Shown here piece by piece: positions 54,808-63,335 of a stretch of 64,000 nucleotides of DNA (position 1 is its first letter; each line of letters starts with the position of its first letter). The DNA lies in assembly GCA_040394475.1 (NCBI GenBank), contig JBEBSD010000025.1, forward strand, positions 1 through 64,000, read 5' to 3'. The translations under genes were made by a program, and so were the position numbers. The notes beneath the pieces are model-generated. The model did no database searches. It was not told where the DNA came from and saw only the letters and a list, made by a program, of their open reading frames with translations. This DNA comes from JBEBSD01 sp040394475 (GTDB taxonomy: Bacteria > Bacteroidota > Bacteroidia > Cytophagales > Spirosomataceae).

Positions 54808-56328
54808 TTAGTTTTTATCCCACCAGACCCTGTCCTGGGTCATGAGATCGCTGCCTTGGGCTGCGGCGTTTTCAGCATTGGTACCCCGTTCGGTTTCCGG
54901 GTACATTAACCGTAATGGCCGGCCGGTAACTCCCGAGGCCGCCGTTGCCGGGAAATCGGGAAGGCCCAGACGACGGTAATCGTTCCACGCCTCGATGCTG
55001 CTGACACTGTTCAGCGAGAGCCACTTCTGTTCGATGATCCGGGCGATTTTATCCGGTGCCGCTTCGAAATCGACAACTTCCTGGTTCAGATAGGCAGTGA
55101 GTTCAGTGGCGGGAACTGAAAGGTAGTTAAAGGATTCAGCAATAGCCTGATCGTAAAACACTTTAGCAGTTCCGTTGAGCCATCCCCGCTGTGCGGCTTC
55201 GGCCTGCAGGAACAGGGCTTCGAATGAACTTAACAACACACTCGATTGGTCAAACTTGCTGAACAGACCCGTAGGGGCGCTGTTGTTTTCGTTTGGACCT
55301 TTAAAAGAGGAGGTGTTTTCACGGGAGTACTGCGGATCTCCCGCATTCGGGTTCCCGAAAATAACGCCGTTGTACTGGCCGTCTACGGCAACATAAAGAC
55401 GGCTCAGCCGGGGATCGTTCCGAAGGGTGTATTGGTCAACCAGGTATTGGGTCGGACGGATGAAGTGGTAATTGTTGGTGGCGTTCCCCTGTACATCCCG
55501 GTAATAACTCTCCCAGAAAGGGTTGAGCTTGCCGCTGGTATTTTGATACCCCGGATTGATGAACGCATTTTCCCCCGTACCCAGGAAGCCGCTGCCTTCC
55601 TGGGTGATCCTGGCGATTTCACTTTGGATGGAAGCGGCGTTGGCCACTTCGCTTTGCCGGATCAAGGCACGCAGCTTAATGGTATTGCCGAATTTCGCCC
55701 ATAGCTGCCGGTTCCCTTTAAACAGGACGTCGTCGACCCTGACACCGATTTCGGGAGAGTTCTTTACTTCCTGGATGCCCTCGGTAATAAGCGCCAGCGA
55801 TTTTTCGTAAACGACCTGGCCGGCTTCGTAGTGCGGGGTGTTGAAATCGGTTCCTTTGGCGGCCTCGTCAAACGGGATGTTATTATAAACGTCGGAAAGA
55901 CGCAGGAACAGCCACCCCTGCATGATTTTTGAGGTGCCGGAATAGAACAGATCTCCTGAGGCGGTAGCCTCTTCCTTGATCAGCTCAAAATACAGGAGGT
56001 TATTGAAACCGGTTTCCCAGACAGGAATGCCATCCCGTTGGTTGCGGATCCCCGGACCGTTGTACGTTTTGAGGTCGAAGAACGACCCGATGCCGTCATT
56101 GTTCGTCCCCCAGTAACCGCCCCAAAGCGCTCCGATCTGATTGAGTTGAAGCGCTTCCTGGTTGACGGTCGCTACCAGCGCCGCCGGGAACTTTGCGCTC
56201 AGGGGCAATGTCGGGGCGCCGGGTTTATTGGGATCTTCGTTTACGTCCAGAAAATTCTCACAGGACGTAAGCATCAGGAGTGAAAGAGTGGCGGCGATGA
56301 TAAATGAGCCGGCTTGTTGTATACGCAT
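54808..56328 (-). CDS. SusD/RagB-like nutrient-binding lipoprotein
   Basis: 506 residues. A lipoprotein signal ends in LLMLTSC (Cys about 23), followed by ENFLDVNEDPNKPGAPT, the typical SusD-like_2 start. The helical repeat region continues with LWGGYWGTNNDG and SSIEAWNDYRRLGLPDFP near the end. It should cap the SusC barrel at 56358 and bind its substrate. The substrate is unknown because no degradative enzyme is nearby. Gap of 29 bases to susC. Confidence 0.92.
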   Translation of the reverse strand: MRIQQAGSFIIAATLSLLMLTSCENFLDVNEDPNKPGAPTLPLSAKFPAALVATVNQEALQLNQIGALWGGYWGTNNDGIGSFFDLKTYNGPGIRNQRDGIPVWETGFNNLLYFELIKEEATASGDLFYSGTSKIMQGWLFLRLSDVYNNIPFDEAAKGTDFNTPHYEAGQVVYEKSLALITEGIQEVKNSPEIGVRVDDVLFKGNRQLWAKFGNTIKLRALIRQSEVANAASIQSEIARITQEGSGFLGTGENAFINPGYQNTSGKLNPFWESYYRDVQGNATNNYHFIRPTQYLVDQYTLRNDPRLSRLYVAVDGQYNGVIFGNPNAGDPQYSRENTSSFKGPNENNSAPTGLFSKFDQSSVLLSSFEALFLQAEAAQRGWLNGTAKVFYDQAIAESFNYLSVPATELTAYLNQEVVDFEAAPDKIARIIEQKWLSLNSVSSIEAWNDYRRLGLPDFPATAASGVTGRPLRLMYPETERGTNAENAAAQGSDLMTQDRVWWDKN

Positions 56329-56357
56329 GGTGTTTTACTTTAGAATTATCGGAGTGG

Positions 56358-59300
56358 TTAAAACCGGAAATTTACATTGAAGCCGTAGGTCCTCATAGGC
56401 GGGATCTGCCGGAAGCTGGAGTAACCATCCGTGTTGTTATAGAGGTATTCCGGGTCGCCCAAATCGTTGTCCTTGTGACGGACAATGAACAGATTGGTAG
56501 CAACAAGCCCGATGCTGGCTTCGCGGATAAACGATTGCTGTGCCAGCAGGGACGTAGGAAGCTGGTAGCTGACAGTCACCTCCCGAAGTTTAAAGAAGTC
56601 GGATTTGACTGCCGTATTGCTCTGGACCTCGCCCTGTTTTTTCCAGAATTCTTTGTTGGAGCTGGGTACTGCGTTGGTGTTGGGTACAAATACGCCGGGA
56701 CTGGTTTCGACGACGGAGTTAGGCCAGACAAACGAATTGTCTCCCCTGCCATATTCGGCCGTAATGGGGTGCGTCCCGAATTCATACATTGCCGGTACTA
56801 CTTCTGAGTACATCCAGGCGCCCAGGCGGGCATCAAACTGAGCGGCAAGACTGAATCCCTTGTAATCGAGTTTGGTATTGAAGCCCATCAGGTAGGGCGG
56901 GATCAGCGTTCCCAGGATCACATTATCGGTAGCAATGATCGGGTTGCCATCGGCATCTACCACTACATTCCCTTTTTTGGGATTGATATAGACCGGTGCT
57001 TCGGGCGTGCTGGCTTTGGATAGTTCTCCCTGGTAATCGCGTTTGTAATCGCTTACCCAAAGGCTGGGGTATTGCTCTCCTACAAAATTGTACGACTGGC
57101 GGAAGTTTGCCTGGAACCGGACATCGTTTTCGGCATAGAGCTCCTGTACGATGTTTTTGTTATGGGCAAAGTTAAAACCGAGGTTCCAGCGGAGGTTATC
57201 GGTCCGGACTACGTCTCCGCTGACGGTCAGTTCCACGATGCTGTTGGTAAGCCGGCCGGCATTGACATAGGCAGAATTGTAGCCGCTTGCCCGCGACACC
57301 GGCGCGTTGAAGATCTGTCCGTCGGAATCAGAGAAAATGTAGGCGCCCTCGATATTGAGGCGGTTGTTGAATAACCCGATCTGCGCTCCTGCTTCAAAGG
57401 ATGTAACGAATTCCGGGCGGATATTGGGATTCGGGTTGGTGAGTGCCGGAAGGAAACCCGCCAGGTTGCCAAAGGGAAATCCGTTTGCCTGGGAATAGGT
57501 GTTGTTCAGCTGATAGGGAGTGAGCGTTACGTTACCGGTTTTGTTCCAGGAAGCATATAGCTTCAGGAACGAAAGATGGGAAACGTTCCGGAGCCCTTCG
57601 ATCGCCTCGCTGGCAATAAACGAAGCACTGACTCCCGGATAAAAGTACGACCGGTTGTTTTTGCTCAGCGTGGATACCCAGTCATTTCTTCCGGTAAGCG
57701 TCAGGTAAAGGTAATTTTTATAACCGGTTACCAGTTCTCCGTAAGCTGCTACTGAACGTTGCTCGGTCAGTGTGGTCGACCCGGTCAGTTCTCCTACGCG
57801 GCTTCCCTGATTGAGGATATCGGCGTAAAGCAGGTTGCCGGCGCTCAGGTTATGGGTTTTGCGATAATCGGAGCGGATATTCTGACCGAGGAGTAATCTG
57901 GTAGAAATATCACCAAAATCCTTTTTGAAATTGAGGATCAGGTCGCTGTTCAGCCGCTGGTAGTTATTGCTGCCATCGTTGACGGCCCCGTTGGTATTGT
58001 TGGCACGGTTGGTCTGGAACTTCCGGGTATAGCTCCGGGTCTGGTCATTCAGGCTGTACATACCCACCCGGTAAAGGGCATTGAACCACTCGGCAAACTG
58101 ATACTCAAGATCTATTTTACCGTTTACGATCTGCTGATTACTCTGGTCCCGGATATTGTCGATCAGGAAGTAAGGGTTCCGGACCCAGCTTCCGGCAGGG
58201 ATAAAATAATTATTAAGGTTCCCGGGAGAATTGGGATCCTGCCAGTCTTTTATAAAATCGAAATCGAAATTGGCCGGCATCCGGTAGGCGCCGATCCAGG
58301 GGCCATCCGGTGTGATGTCTTTTTTATTGGAAACGTAATTGAGGTTATACGCTGTCTTTAACTTTCCGAAGGCGCGCGTACCGTTGAATCGCAGGTTGAT
58401 CCGGGTGTTCTTGTCACGCGGCATGATGCCGGTTTGATTGACATGCTGCGCCGAAAGGAAATAGGTGCTCACCTCATCGCCGCCGGAAAAGGAAACATCG
58501 TTCTGAAGGTTCACGCCGGTTTGAAAAAGCGCGAGGCGGTTGTCGGTAGCAGGAGCCTGGTAGGGCAGTTGCGGTTGCTCGCCGTTAGGCAGCACAGGCC
58601 CCCAGTCTTTCAGGCTTCCGTCAAATGCAGGTCCCCAGGCTTCATGGGTTGTGGGGCTGTAAATTCCGTTGCTTCCCTGACCAAAGGTGGTTTGCGCTTT
58701 GGGCAGGAGGTATACATGGGAAAAAGTAGTGGTGTTGCTCAGCGACACTGTTCCACGGCCCTTGCGTCCGGTTTTGGTGGTAATCATCAGGGCGCCGTTT
58801 ACACCCTCGGAACCGTAAAGAGCGGCGGCATTGGCCCCTTTCAGCACGGTAATGCTTTCGATGTCATTGGGATTGAGACGGCCGATATCGGGAATAGGAA
58901 CACCATCGACCACGTAAATCGGGGCATTAGGGTTCCGGCCGTCGATCCCGGAGGTCCGCTGCAGGGAGCGCGTTCCTCTCAGGGTAATCTGGGCAGCCGG
59001 ATCTACCTTACTGTCATACATGTTGATGCGTAAGCCGGCGACTTTGCTGGCCAGCCCGAATAGCGGGTTGACCGTTTTTCCCTGGTTAATCGTCTCGTTG
59101 TCGACTAGTTGGGCAGATGCTCCCAGCTCACGGGCGGACCGTTTGATCCCTAAGGCGCCGGTGACGATTATTTCGGAAAGCTGGTGAGTATCTTCACGGA
59201 GCGTAATCGTGAGCGGCTGCGCGTTATCGGTGATAAGGATTTCCTCCGGAAGGAAGCCGATAAAGGAAGCTACGAGGATTTCGCCCTTTTTGGCGTGCAA

Positions 59301-59498
59301 CTCGAATTTGCCGTCTTTGTCGGTAATGGTGCCGCGGTTGCCGCCTTTCAGCGTGATGCTGGCTCCCGGGAGAGGCATGTGGCCGGAACGGTCAAGTACA
59401 ACGCCGTGAATGGGGCGGTGTCCGCTGTGACGATCCTGGGCCGAAACGCTCATTGAAAAGGAGAGCGCAAGGAAGAGAAGAGATAGTTGTTTTAGCAT
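56358..59498 (-). CDS. SusC/RagA-family TonB-linked outer-membrane protein
   Basis: 1046 residues from the ATG at 59498. An ATG at 59594 is in frame but lies before the predicted RNA start. Signal peptide LSLLFLALSFSMSVSAQ, then CarboxypepD_reg domain (IHGVVLDRSGHMPLPGASITL), then the plug (ADGTRSLQRTSGIDG-like region ending ITVLKGANAAALYGSEGVNG), and a large barrel ending YGFNVNFRF. It imports a ligand captured by the SusD lipoprotein. It is divergent from an AraC regulator that probably controls it. Confidence 0.93.
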   Translation of the reverse strand: MLKQLSLLFLALSFSMSVSAQDRHSGHRPIHGVVLDRSGHMPLPGASITLKGGNRGTITDKDGKFELHAKKGEILVASFIGFLPEEILITDNAQPLTITLREDTHQLSEIIVTGALGIKRSARELGASAQLVDNETINQGKTVNPLFGLASKVAGLRINMYDSKVDPAAQITLRGTRSLQRTSGIDGRNPNAPIYVVDGVPIPDIGRLNPNDIESITVLKGANAAALYGSEGVNGALMITTKTGRKGRGTVSLSNTTTFSHVYLLPKAQTTFGQGSNGIYSPTTHEAWGPAFDGSLKDWGPVLPNGEQPQLPYQAPATDNRLALFQTGVNLQNDVSFSGGDEVSTYFLSAQHVNQTGIMPRDKNTRINLRFNGTRAFGKLKTAYNLNYVSNKKDITPDGPWIGAYRMPANFDFDFIKDWQDPNSPGNLNNYFIPAGSWVRNPYFLIDNIRDQSNQQIVNGKIDLEYQFAEWFNALYRVGMYSLNDQTRSYTRKFQTNRANNTNGAVNDGSNNYQRLNSDLILNFKKDFGDISTRLLLGQNIRSDYRKTHNLSAGNLLYADILNQGSRVGELTGSTTLTEQRSVAAYGELVTGYKNYLYLTLTGRNDWVSTLSKNNRSYFYPGVSASFIASEAIEGLRNVSHLSFLKLYASWNKTGNVTLTPYQLNNTYSQANGFPFGNLAGFLPALTNPNPNIRPEFVTSFEAGAQIGLFNNRLNIEGAYIFSDSDGQIFNAPVSRASGYNSAYVNAGRLTNSIVELTVSGDVVRTDNLRWNLGFNFAHNKNIVQELYAENDVRFQANFRQSYNFVGEQYPSLWVSDYKRDYQGELSKASTPEAPVYINPKKGNVVVDADGNPIIATDNVILGTLIPPYLMGFNTKLDYKGFSLAAQFDARLGAWMYSEVVPAMYEFGTHPITAEYGRGDNSFVWPNSVVETSPGVFVPNTNAVPSSNKEFWKKQGEVQSNTAVKSDFFKLREVTVSYQLPTSLLAQQSFIREASIGLVATNLFIVRHKDNDLGDPEYLYNNTDGYSSFRQIPPMRTYGFNVNFRF

Positions 59499-59564
59499 AA
59501 TTGCCTTACTTAATGAGAGTTGACTTTCTTTTCGTATGAAATTTATAGATTGTCTAAATAAGAT

Positions 59565-59572
59565 TAACTTTG
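59565..59572 (+). promoter_or_regulatory. -7 box (TAACTTTG) for the AraC gene
   Basis: Exact TAnnTTTG match, immediately followed by a reverse-strand box. It predicts an RNA start near 59579, about 22 bases before the ATG at 59601. Confidence 0.55.
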
Positions 59573-59580
59573 CAAAGGTA
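59573..59580 (-). promoter_or_regulatory. -7 box (TACCTTTG) for the susC gene
   Basis: Exact TAnnTTTG match on the minus strand, abutting the plus-strand box to form TAACTTTGCAAAGGTA, a near-palindrome. RNA would start near 59566, giving a leader of about 68 bases. Confidence 0.55.
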
Positions 59581-59600
59581 TTATCTGTATTCATTCTAAA

Positions 59601-60632
59601 ATGACAAATAAAGGAAAAACAATGACGGGATCAGGAGAAAAGACAAAGGCTGCCGTAAAGCGGCCGGCGGCTCCGGGTTTGGAAGTATTAAATCTTGAAA
59701 AAAGTCAATTTTGTTTTAACAAATGTCGTTTCCGGCTGGACCGGGCCGGGAGTTTCCCGGAGGTCTGCAGCGATAGGGACAGAGCCGTATACTTTGCAAA
59801 GGGCGCCGACGAGGGGGGGGCGATCATGGCCCATTTTCAGGGGCGGGCCGAGAAGGAGGTAATTGGTAAAATCATAAATGAGCATGGGATGGTTTTACTG
59901 GCGTTCAATCCTGGTCCTGCCCTGCGTATAGGCAGGGGATCGGAGGAATTTACCTTAAGCGCTTTCCGGCAATGCATCCGTTATCTGCCGGAAGGTACCT
60001 ACCAGTTATACGGCGAGGGGCTGCTGGATGCCTACCTGCTGGGGGTGCCGCTCGATAAAACCCGGGAATTGCTTCCGGAAGGACACCCTTTGGAGGCGAC
60101 GTTGCAGAATGCCGTTTCGGGTTCCCTGCCGGAAGGCGGCTTCGGCCCGCTCACCTCGGGCATGCAGACGATCCTGTATGAAACCAAAAAACACCTGGCC
60201 CGACCGGTCCCGCATACCTTGTTTCTCAGGGCGAAGCTTTATGAGCTGCTGTTCCTGCAGCTGGAGGTGGAATGCTCCGTCTGCGAGGGGGCGGACGGCG
60301 TAAAGGACGGGGACCGGCAAAAGGTAATCCTGGCCATGCAGATTATGACGCAGGATCTGGACCGGCTACCCTCGCTGCGTACCCTGGCGCGGGAGGTGGG
60401 AACAAATGAATACCATTTGAAAAAACATTTTAAGGAAGTGTTCGGAACAACGGTTTTCGGGTATCTGAACACCTTTAAAATGGAGAAGGCAAAAGAGATG
60501 ATTGTAGATGGAAACGAGCCCATCGGTGAAATTGCCAGGCAATTGGGCTACCGGCATGCGACGCATTTCAGTGCCGCCTTTAAGAAGCATTTCGGGTACT
60601 TGCCACGGCAGATACGAAATACCGGTAACTAA
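59601..60632 (+). CDS. AraC-family transcriptional regulator (PchR-like)
   Basis: 343 residues. The N-terminal 240 residues resemble ligand-binding domains of PchR-type AraC regulators. The C-terminal part (about 250-340) is the two-helix-turn-helix domain: SLRTLAREVGTNEYHLKKHF and GEIARQLGYRHATHFSAAFK. PchR-like proteins sense a siderophore or similar ligand and control its receptor. The divergent SusCD pair is the probable target, with promoters sharing the same 16 bases. No own ligand can be named. Confidence 0.88.
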   Translation: MTNKGKTMTGSGEKTKAAVKRPAAPGLEVLNLEKSQFCFNKCRFRLDRAGSFPEVCSDRDRAVYFAKGADEGGAIMAHFQGRAEKEVIGKIINEHGMVLLAFNPGPALRIGRGSEEFTLSAFRQCIRYLPEGTYQLYGEGLLDAYLLGVPLDKTRELLPEGHPLEATLQNAVSGSLPEGGFGPLTSGMQTILYETKKHLARPVPHTLFLRAKLYELLFLQLEVECSVCEGADGVKDGDRQKVILAMQIMTQDLDRLPSLRTLAREVGTNEYHLKKHFKEVFGTTVFGYLNTFKMEKAKEMIVDGNEPIGEIARQLGYRHATHFSAAFKKHFGYLPRQIRNTGN

Positions 60633-60668
60633 TGCGGCCGCAGGCTGGAACCGGGCCTGTTCAGTCAA

Positions 60669-60704
60669 AAAGGCGACTACGCCCTTCCGGGTGCAATCGC
60701 CTTT
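60669..60704 (-). terminator. Hairpin terminator between AraC and DAHP synthase genes
   Basis: AAAGGCGA (60669-60676) pairs with TCGCCTTT (60697-60704), with an inner GCCC/GGGT stem. On the minus strand it is followed by TTTTT, so it fits a terminator for the DAHP synthase gene, 33 bases after its stop. It may also act on the plus strand. Confidence 0.75.
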
Positions 60705-60736
60705 GTAAGGGTCGCTAATCGAAATTATGAAGCGGA

Positions 60737-61837
60737 TCAGACCGGTGCTTTGGTCTGGCTCATTACTTCTGTTTGCTTCCGTATGGATTCCATGTGGATT
60801 AACTTGAACAACTCATCCACCAGATCGGGGTAGAGGTTGAGGCTTTTACCCCAGTCGGCCCGGGTTTTAAGCACCTCCCTGAACCGGTCCACCTGGTAAG
60901 CCGATACGTTATTATCTCTTTTATATTCTGCCAGCCGTTCGATGAGTGACATCCGGGCGGCCAGGTTTTCCAGCAGTTCACGATCCAGGTTATCGATTTT
61001 GGCCCGGATCACCTCAAGCTGTGACTGATAGTCGGTGCCGTATTCCTTATGGCGGACACTCAGCTCATGGAGCATACTGCCCAACGCCGCCGGTGTAAGC
61101 TGCTGCGAAGCATCCGACCAGGCATTGTCCGGGTCACGGTGCGATTCGATAATCAGACCGTCGTAGTTGAGGTCCATCGCACGCTGGGCGATTTCATACA
61201 AATAAGCCCGTTTCCCCGCCATGTGGCTGGGGTCTCCGATCACCGGCAGTTGCGGGAAAATGGTTTTGAGCTCAATAGCAATCTGCCACATGGGCGAGTT
61301 CCGGTAGCGTGTTTCCTGTGCATTGGAAAAACCCCGGTGGATAGCCCCTATTTTGCGGATACCGGCACGGTTAAAACGCTCGAAAGCACCAATCCACAGC
61401 TGCAGATCGGGGTTAACGGGGTTTTTAATCAGCACCGGCACATCTACGCCTTTTAAGGCATCCGCCAGTTCCTGAACATTAAAGGGATTCACCGTGGTGC
61501 GGGCCCCAACCCACAGAATGTCGACACCGTATTTCAGTGCCAGTTCGATATGCTGGGGGTTTGCTACTTCCACAGCTACCGGAAGACCGGTTTGTTTTTT
61601 AGCTTCCTGTAACCAGGGTAACGCAGGCTCCCCGGTCCCCTCAAAGCTGCCCGGCCGTGTGCGCGGCTTCCATACACCTGCCCGGAGTACGTTGGCATAA
61701 CCTTCATTTTTAATCTGGGTAGCGGTTTCCAAAAACTGTTCCTCCGTTTCGGCGCTGCAAGGGCCGGCAATAATCAGGGGCTTCCCATCTGTTTCGATCC
61801 AACTGCTTAACGGAAGAATATCGAGAGTAGCTTTCAT
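60737..61837 (-). CDS. Bifunctional DAHP synthase / chorismate mutase
   Basis: 366 residues from the ATG at 61837. The first 265 residues are a DAHP synthase of the KDPG-aldolase-like (type I beta) group: IIAGPCSAETEEQFLETATQ, GVWKPRTRPGSFEG, LWVGARTTVNPFNVQELA, and PVIGDPSHMAGKRAYLYEIA. About residues 275-355 are an AroQ chorismate mutase (VIRAKIDNLDRELLENLAAR and MSLIERLAEYKRDNNV). The fusion is common in Bacteroidota and often gives prephenate-sensitive control. It opens the shikimate pathway from PEP and erythrose-4-phosphate. A -7 box at 61955 may drive it. Confidence 0.95.
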   Translation of the reverse strand: MKATLDILPLSSWIETDGKPLIIAGPCSAETEEQFLETATQIKNEGYANVLRAGVWKPRTRPGSFEGTGEPALPWLQEAKKQTGLPVAVEVANPQHIELALKYGVDILWVGARTTVNPFNVQELADALKGVDVPVLIKNPVNPDLQLWIGAFERFNRAGIRKIGAIHRGFSNAQETRYRNSPMWQIAIELKTIFPQLPVIGDPSHMAGKRAYLYEIAQRAMDLNYDGLIIESHRDPDNAWSDASQQLTPAALGSMLHELSVRHKEYGTDYQSQLEVIRAKIDNLDRELLENLAARMSLIERLAEYKRDNNVSAYQVDRFREVLKTRADWGKSLNLYPDLVDELFKLIHMESIRKQTEVMSQTKAPV

Positions 61838-62125
61838 TGGTGAATTAAATGTTATCTGGCAATAATACAATAATGCTCACAATTTTGATCCGCTTTTCGC
61901 GCATTTTAAGGAATTGGAGTACCTTTGTTTCCTTTTTTACTGTGATTTGAGGTGCAAAGGTAATTATTTATAAAACAATAAGTTAATTAATCTCGATCTT
62001 TGCGCCCGATCCGGGCAAATAATTATATAAAAATTTGTAGTTTGTAAGAAAAGAAGCAATTTGCCCGAAGTGATTCTTTATAAAGGTCAACAGCTAATTG
62101 AAACGATCCAATTTATCAGGTATAT
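61838..62125. other. 288-bp AT-rich divergent spacer with -7 boxes
   Basis: It separates the DAHP synthase (minus) from proline dehydrogenase (plus). TACCTTTG on the minus strand at 61955-61962 fits the -7 box of the former, with a leader of about 111 bases. TACCTTTG on the plus strand at 61920-61927 could serve proline dehydrogenase with a leader of nearly 190 bases. No gene is seen. Confidence 0.4.
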
Positions 62126-63328
62126 ATGGCTTCAATTAATAACGGGAATTACCGGACCCCTGTTTTTGATGATGTGGTCATTGCTTTTTCCGGAAGGTCA
62201 GATGCCAGTCTCAAAAAGACGTACGTGTTGTTCTACCTGATGAATCAGCCCTGGCTGGTTGCGCTGGGAACCTTCTTCATTAAGCTTGCATTGACCCTGC
62301 ACCTGCCCGTACGCGGACTGATCCGCCGGACTATTTTCGAGCAGTTCTGCGGCGGCGAAACCATCGATGAGTGCCGGACGACCATCCGGACGCTGGGAGC
62401 GGCCGGAATCGGGACAATCCTGGATTATTCAGTGGAGGGGAAAGGCAATGAAGCTTCTTTTGACGCTACCCGGGAGGAAATCCTCAGGACCATTGCGCTG
62501 GCGGGACAATCAGCGGATATCCCGTTTTCTGTTTTTAAGGTTTCCGGACTGGGGGACGTGGCGCTGCTGGAAAAAGTTCAAAACGGAGAGGAGTTGTCAG
62601 CAAGCGAAACAAACGCATTCGACCGGCTAAAAGAACGGGTATACGCGTTATGTAAGTATGCGTACGATCAGGACGTGCGGATCTTCTTCGATGCGGAAGA
62701 AAGTTGGATTCAACAGGTAATCGATTCGTTGTGCTATGAAATGATGCGCCTTTTCAATACGGAAAAAGTAACTGTTTACAATACGTTTCAGTTGTACCGG
62801 AGCGATATGCTGGATAATCTGAAGGCCGCTTACCGGCAGGCCAGAAGGGAGAATTACCTGCTGGGAGGAAAGCTGGTCAGGGGCGCTTATATGGAAAAGG
62901 AGGGGGTACGGGCGAGTGAAAATCAGTACGTCAACCCGATCCATAAAAGCAAGGAAGAAGTGGATGCGGATTATCAGAAGGCTGTCGACTTTTCGCTGGA
63001 GCATGTCGAAACACTGGCAATTTGCCTTGGAACGCATAATGAGTACAGCTGCGCCTATTGTGCCGACCGAATGGAAGCATTGGGGATATCGAAAAATAAC
63101 CCGCATGTTTATTTTGCACAGCTGCTCGGCATGAGCGACAACATTTCATTTAATCTTGCATCGGTTGGTTATAATGTGGCCAAATATGTACCTTACGGCC
63201 CTATTGACGCGGTAATGCCCTATTTATTCCGGAGAGCCGAAGAAAATACTTCCATCGCCGGGCAAAGCAGCCGGGAGTTCTTACTGGTACAAAAGGAAAT
63301 ACAAAGAAGAAAAATTAGCAGAACCTGA
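62126..63328 (+). CDS. Proline dehydrogenase
   Basis: 400 residues. TIRTLGAAGIGTILDYSVEG and the final EFLLVQKEIQRRK frame the FAD-binding beta/alpha barrel. RIFFDAEESWIQ, NYLLGGKLVRGAYMEKE, LAICLGTHNEYSCAYCADRM and FAQLLGMSDNISFNLA are the typical blocks. It oxidises proline to pyrroline-5-carboxylate, passing electrons to the quinone pool. Single-function form. Followed by lspA 7 bases later. Confidence 0.93.
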   Translation: MASINNGNYRTPVFDDVVIAFSGRSDASLKKTYVLFYLMNQPWLVALGTFFIKLALTLHLPVRGLIRRTIFEQFCGGETIDECRTTIRTLGAAGIGTILDYSVEGKGNEASFDATREEILRTIALAGQSADIPFSVFKVSGLGDVALLEKVQNGEELSASETNAFDRLKERVYALCKYAYDQDVRIFFDAEESWIQQVIDSLCYEMMRLFNTEKVTVYNTFQLYRSDMLDNLKAAYRQARRENYLLGGKLVRGAYMEKEGVRASENQYVNPIHKSKEEVDADYQKAVDFSLEHVETLAICLGTHNEYSCAYCADRMEALGISKNNPHVYFAQLLGMSDNISFNLASVGYNVAKYVPYGPIDAVMPYLFRRAEENTSIAGQSSREFLLVQKEIQRRKISRT

Positions 63329-63335
63329 TTAGTTT

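Noticed and set aside
59499..59594. 32-residue N-terminal extension of the SusC protein
   Set aside because: It lies before a clear signal peptide and upstream of the RNA start predicted from the minus-strand -7 box.
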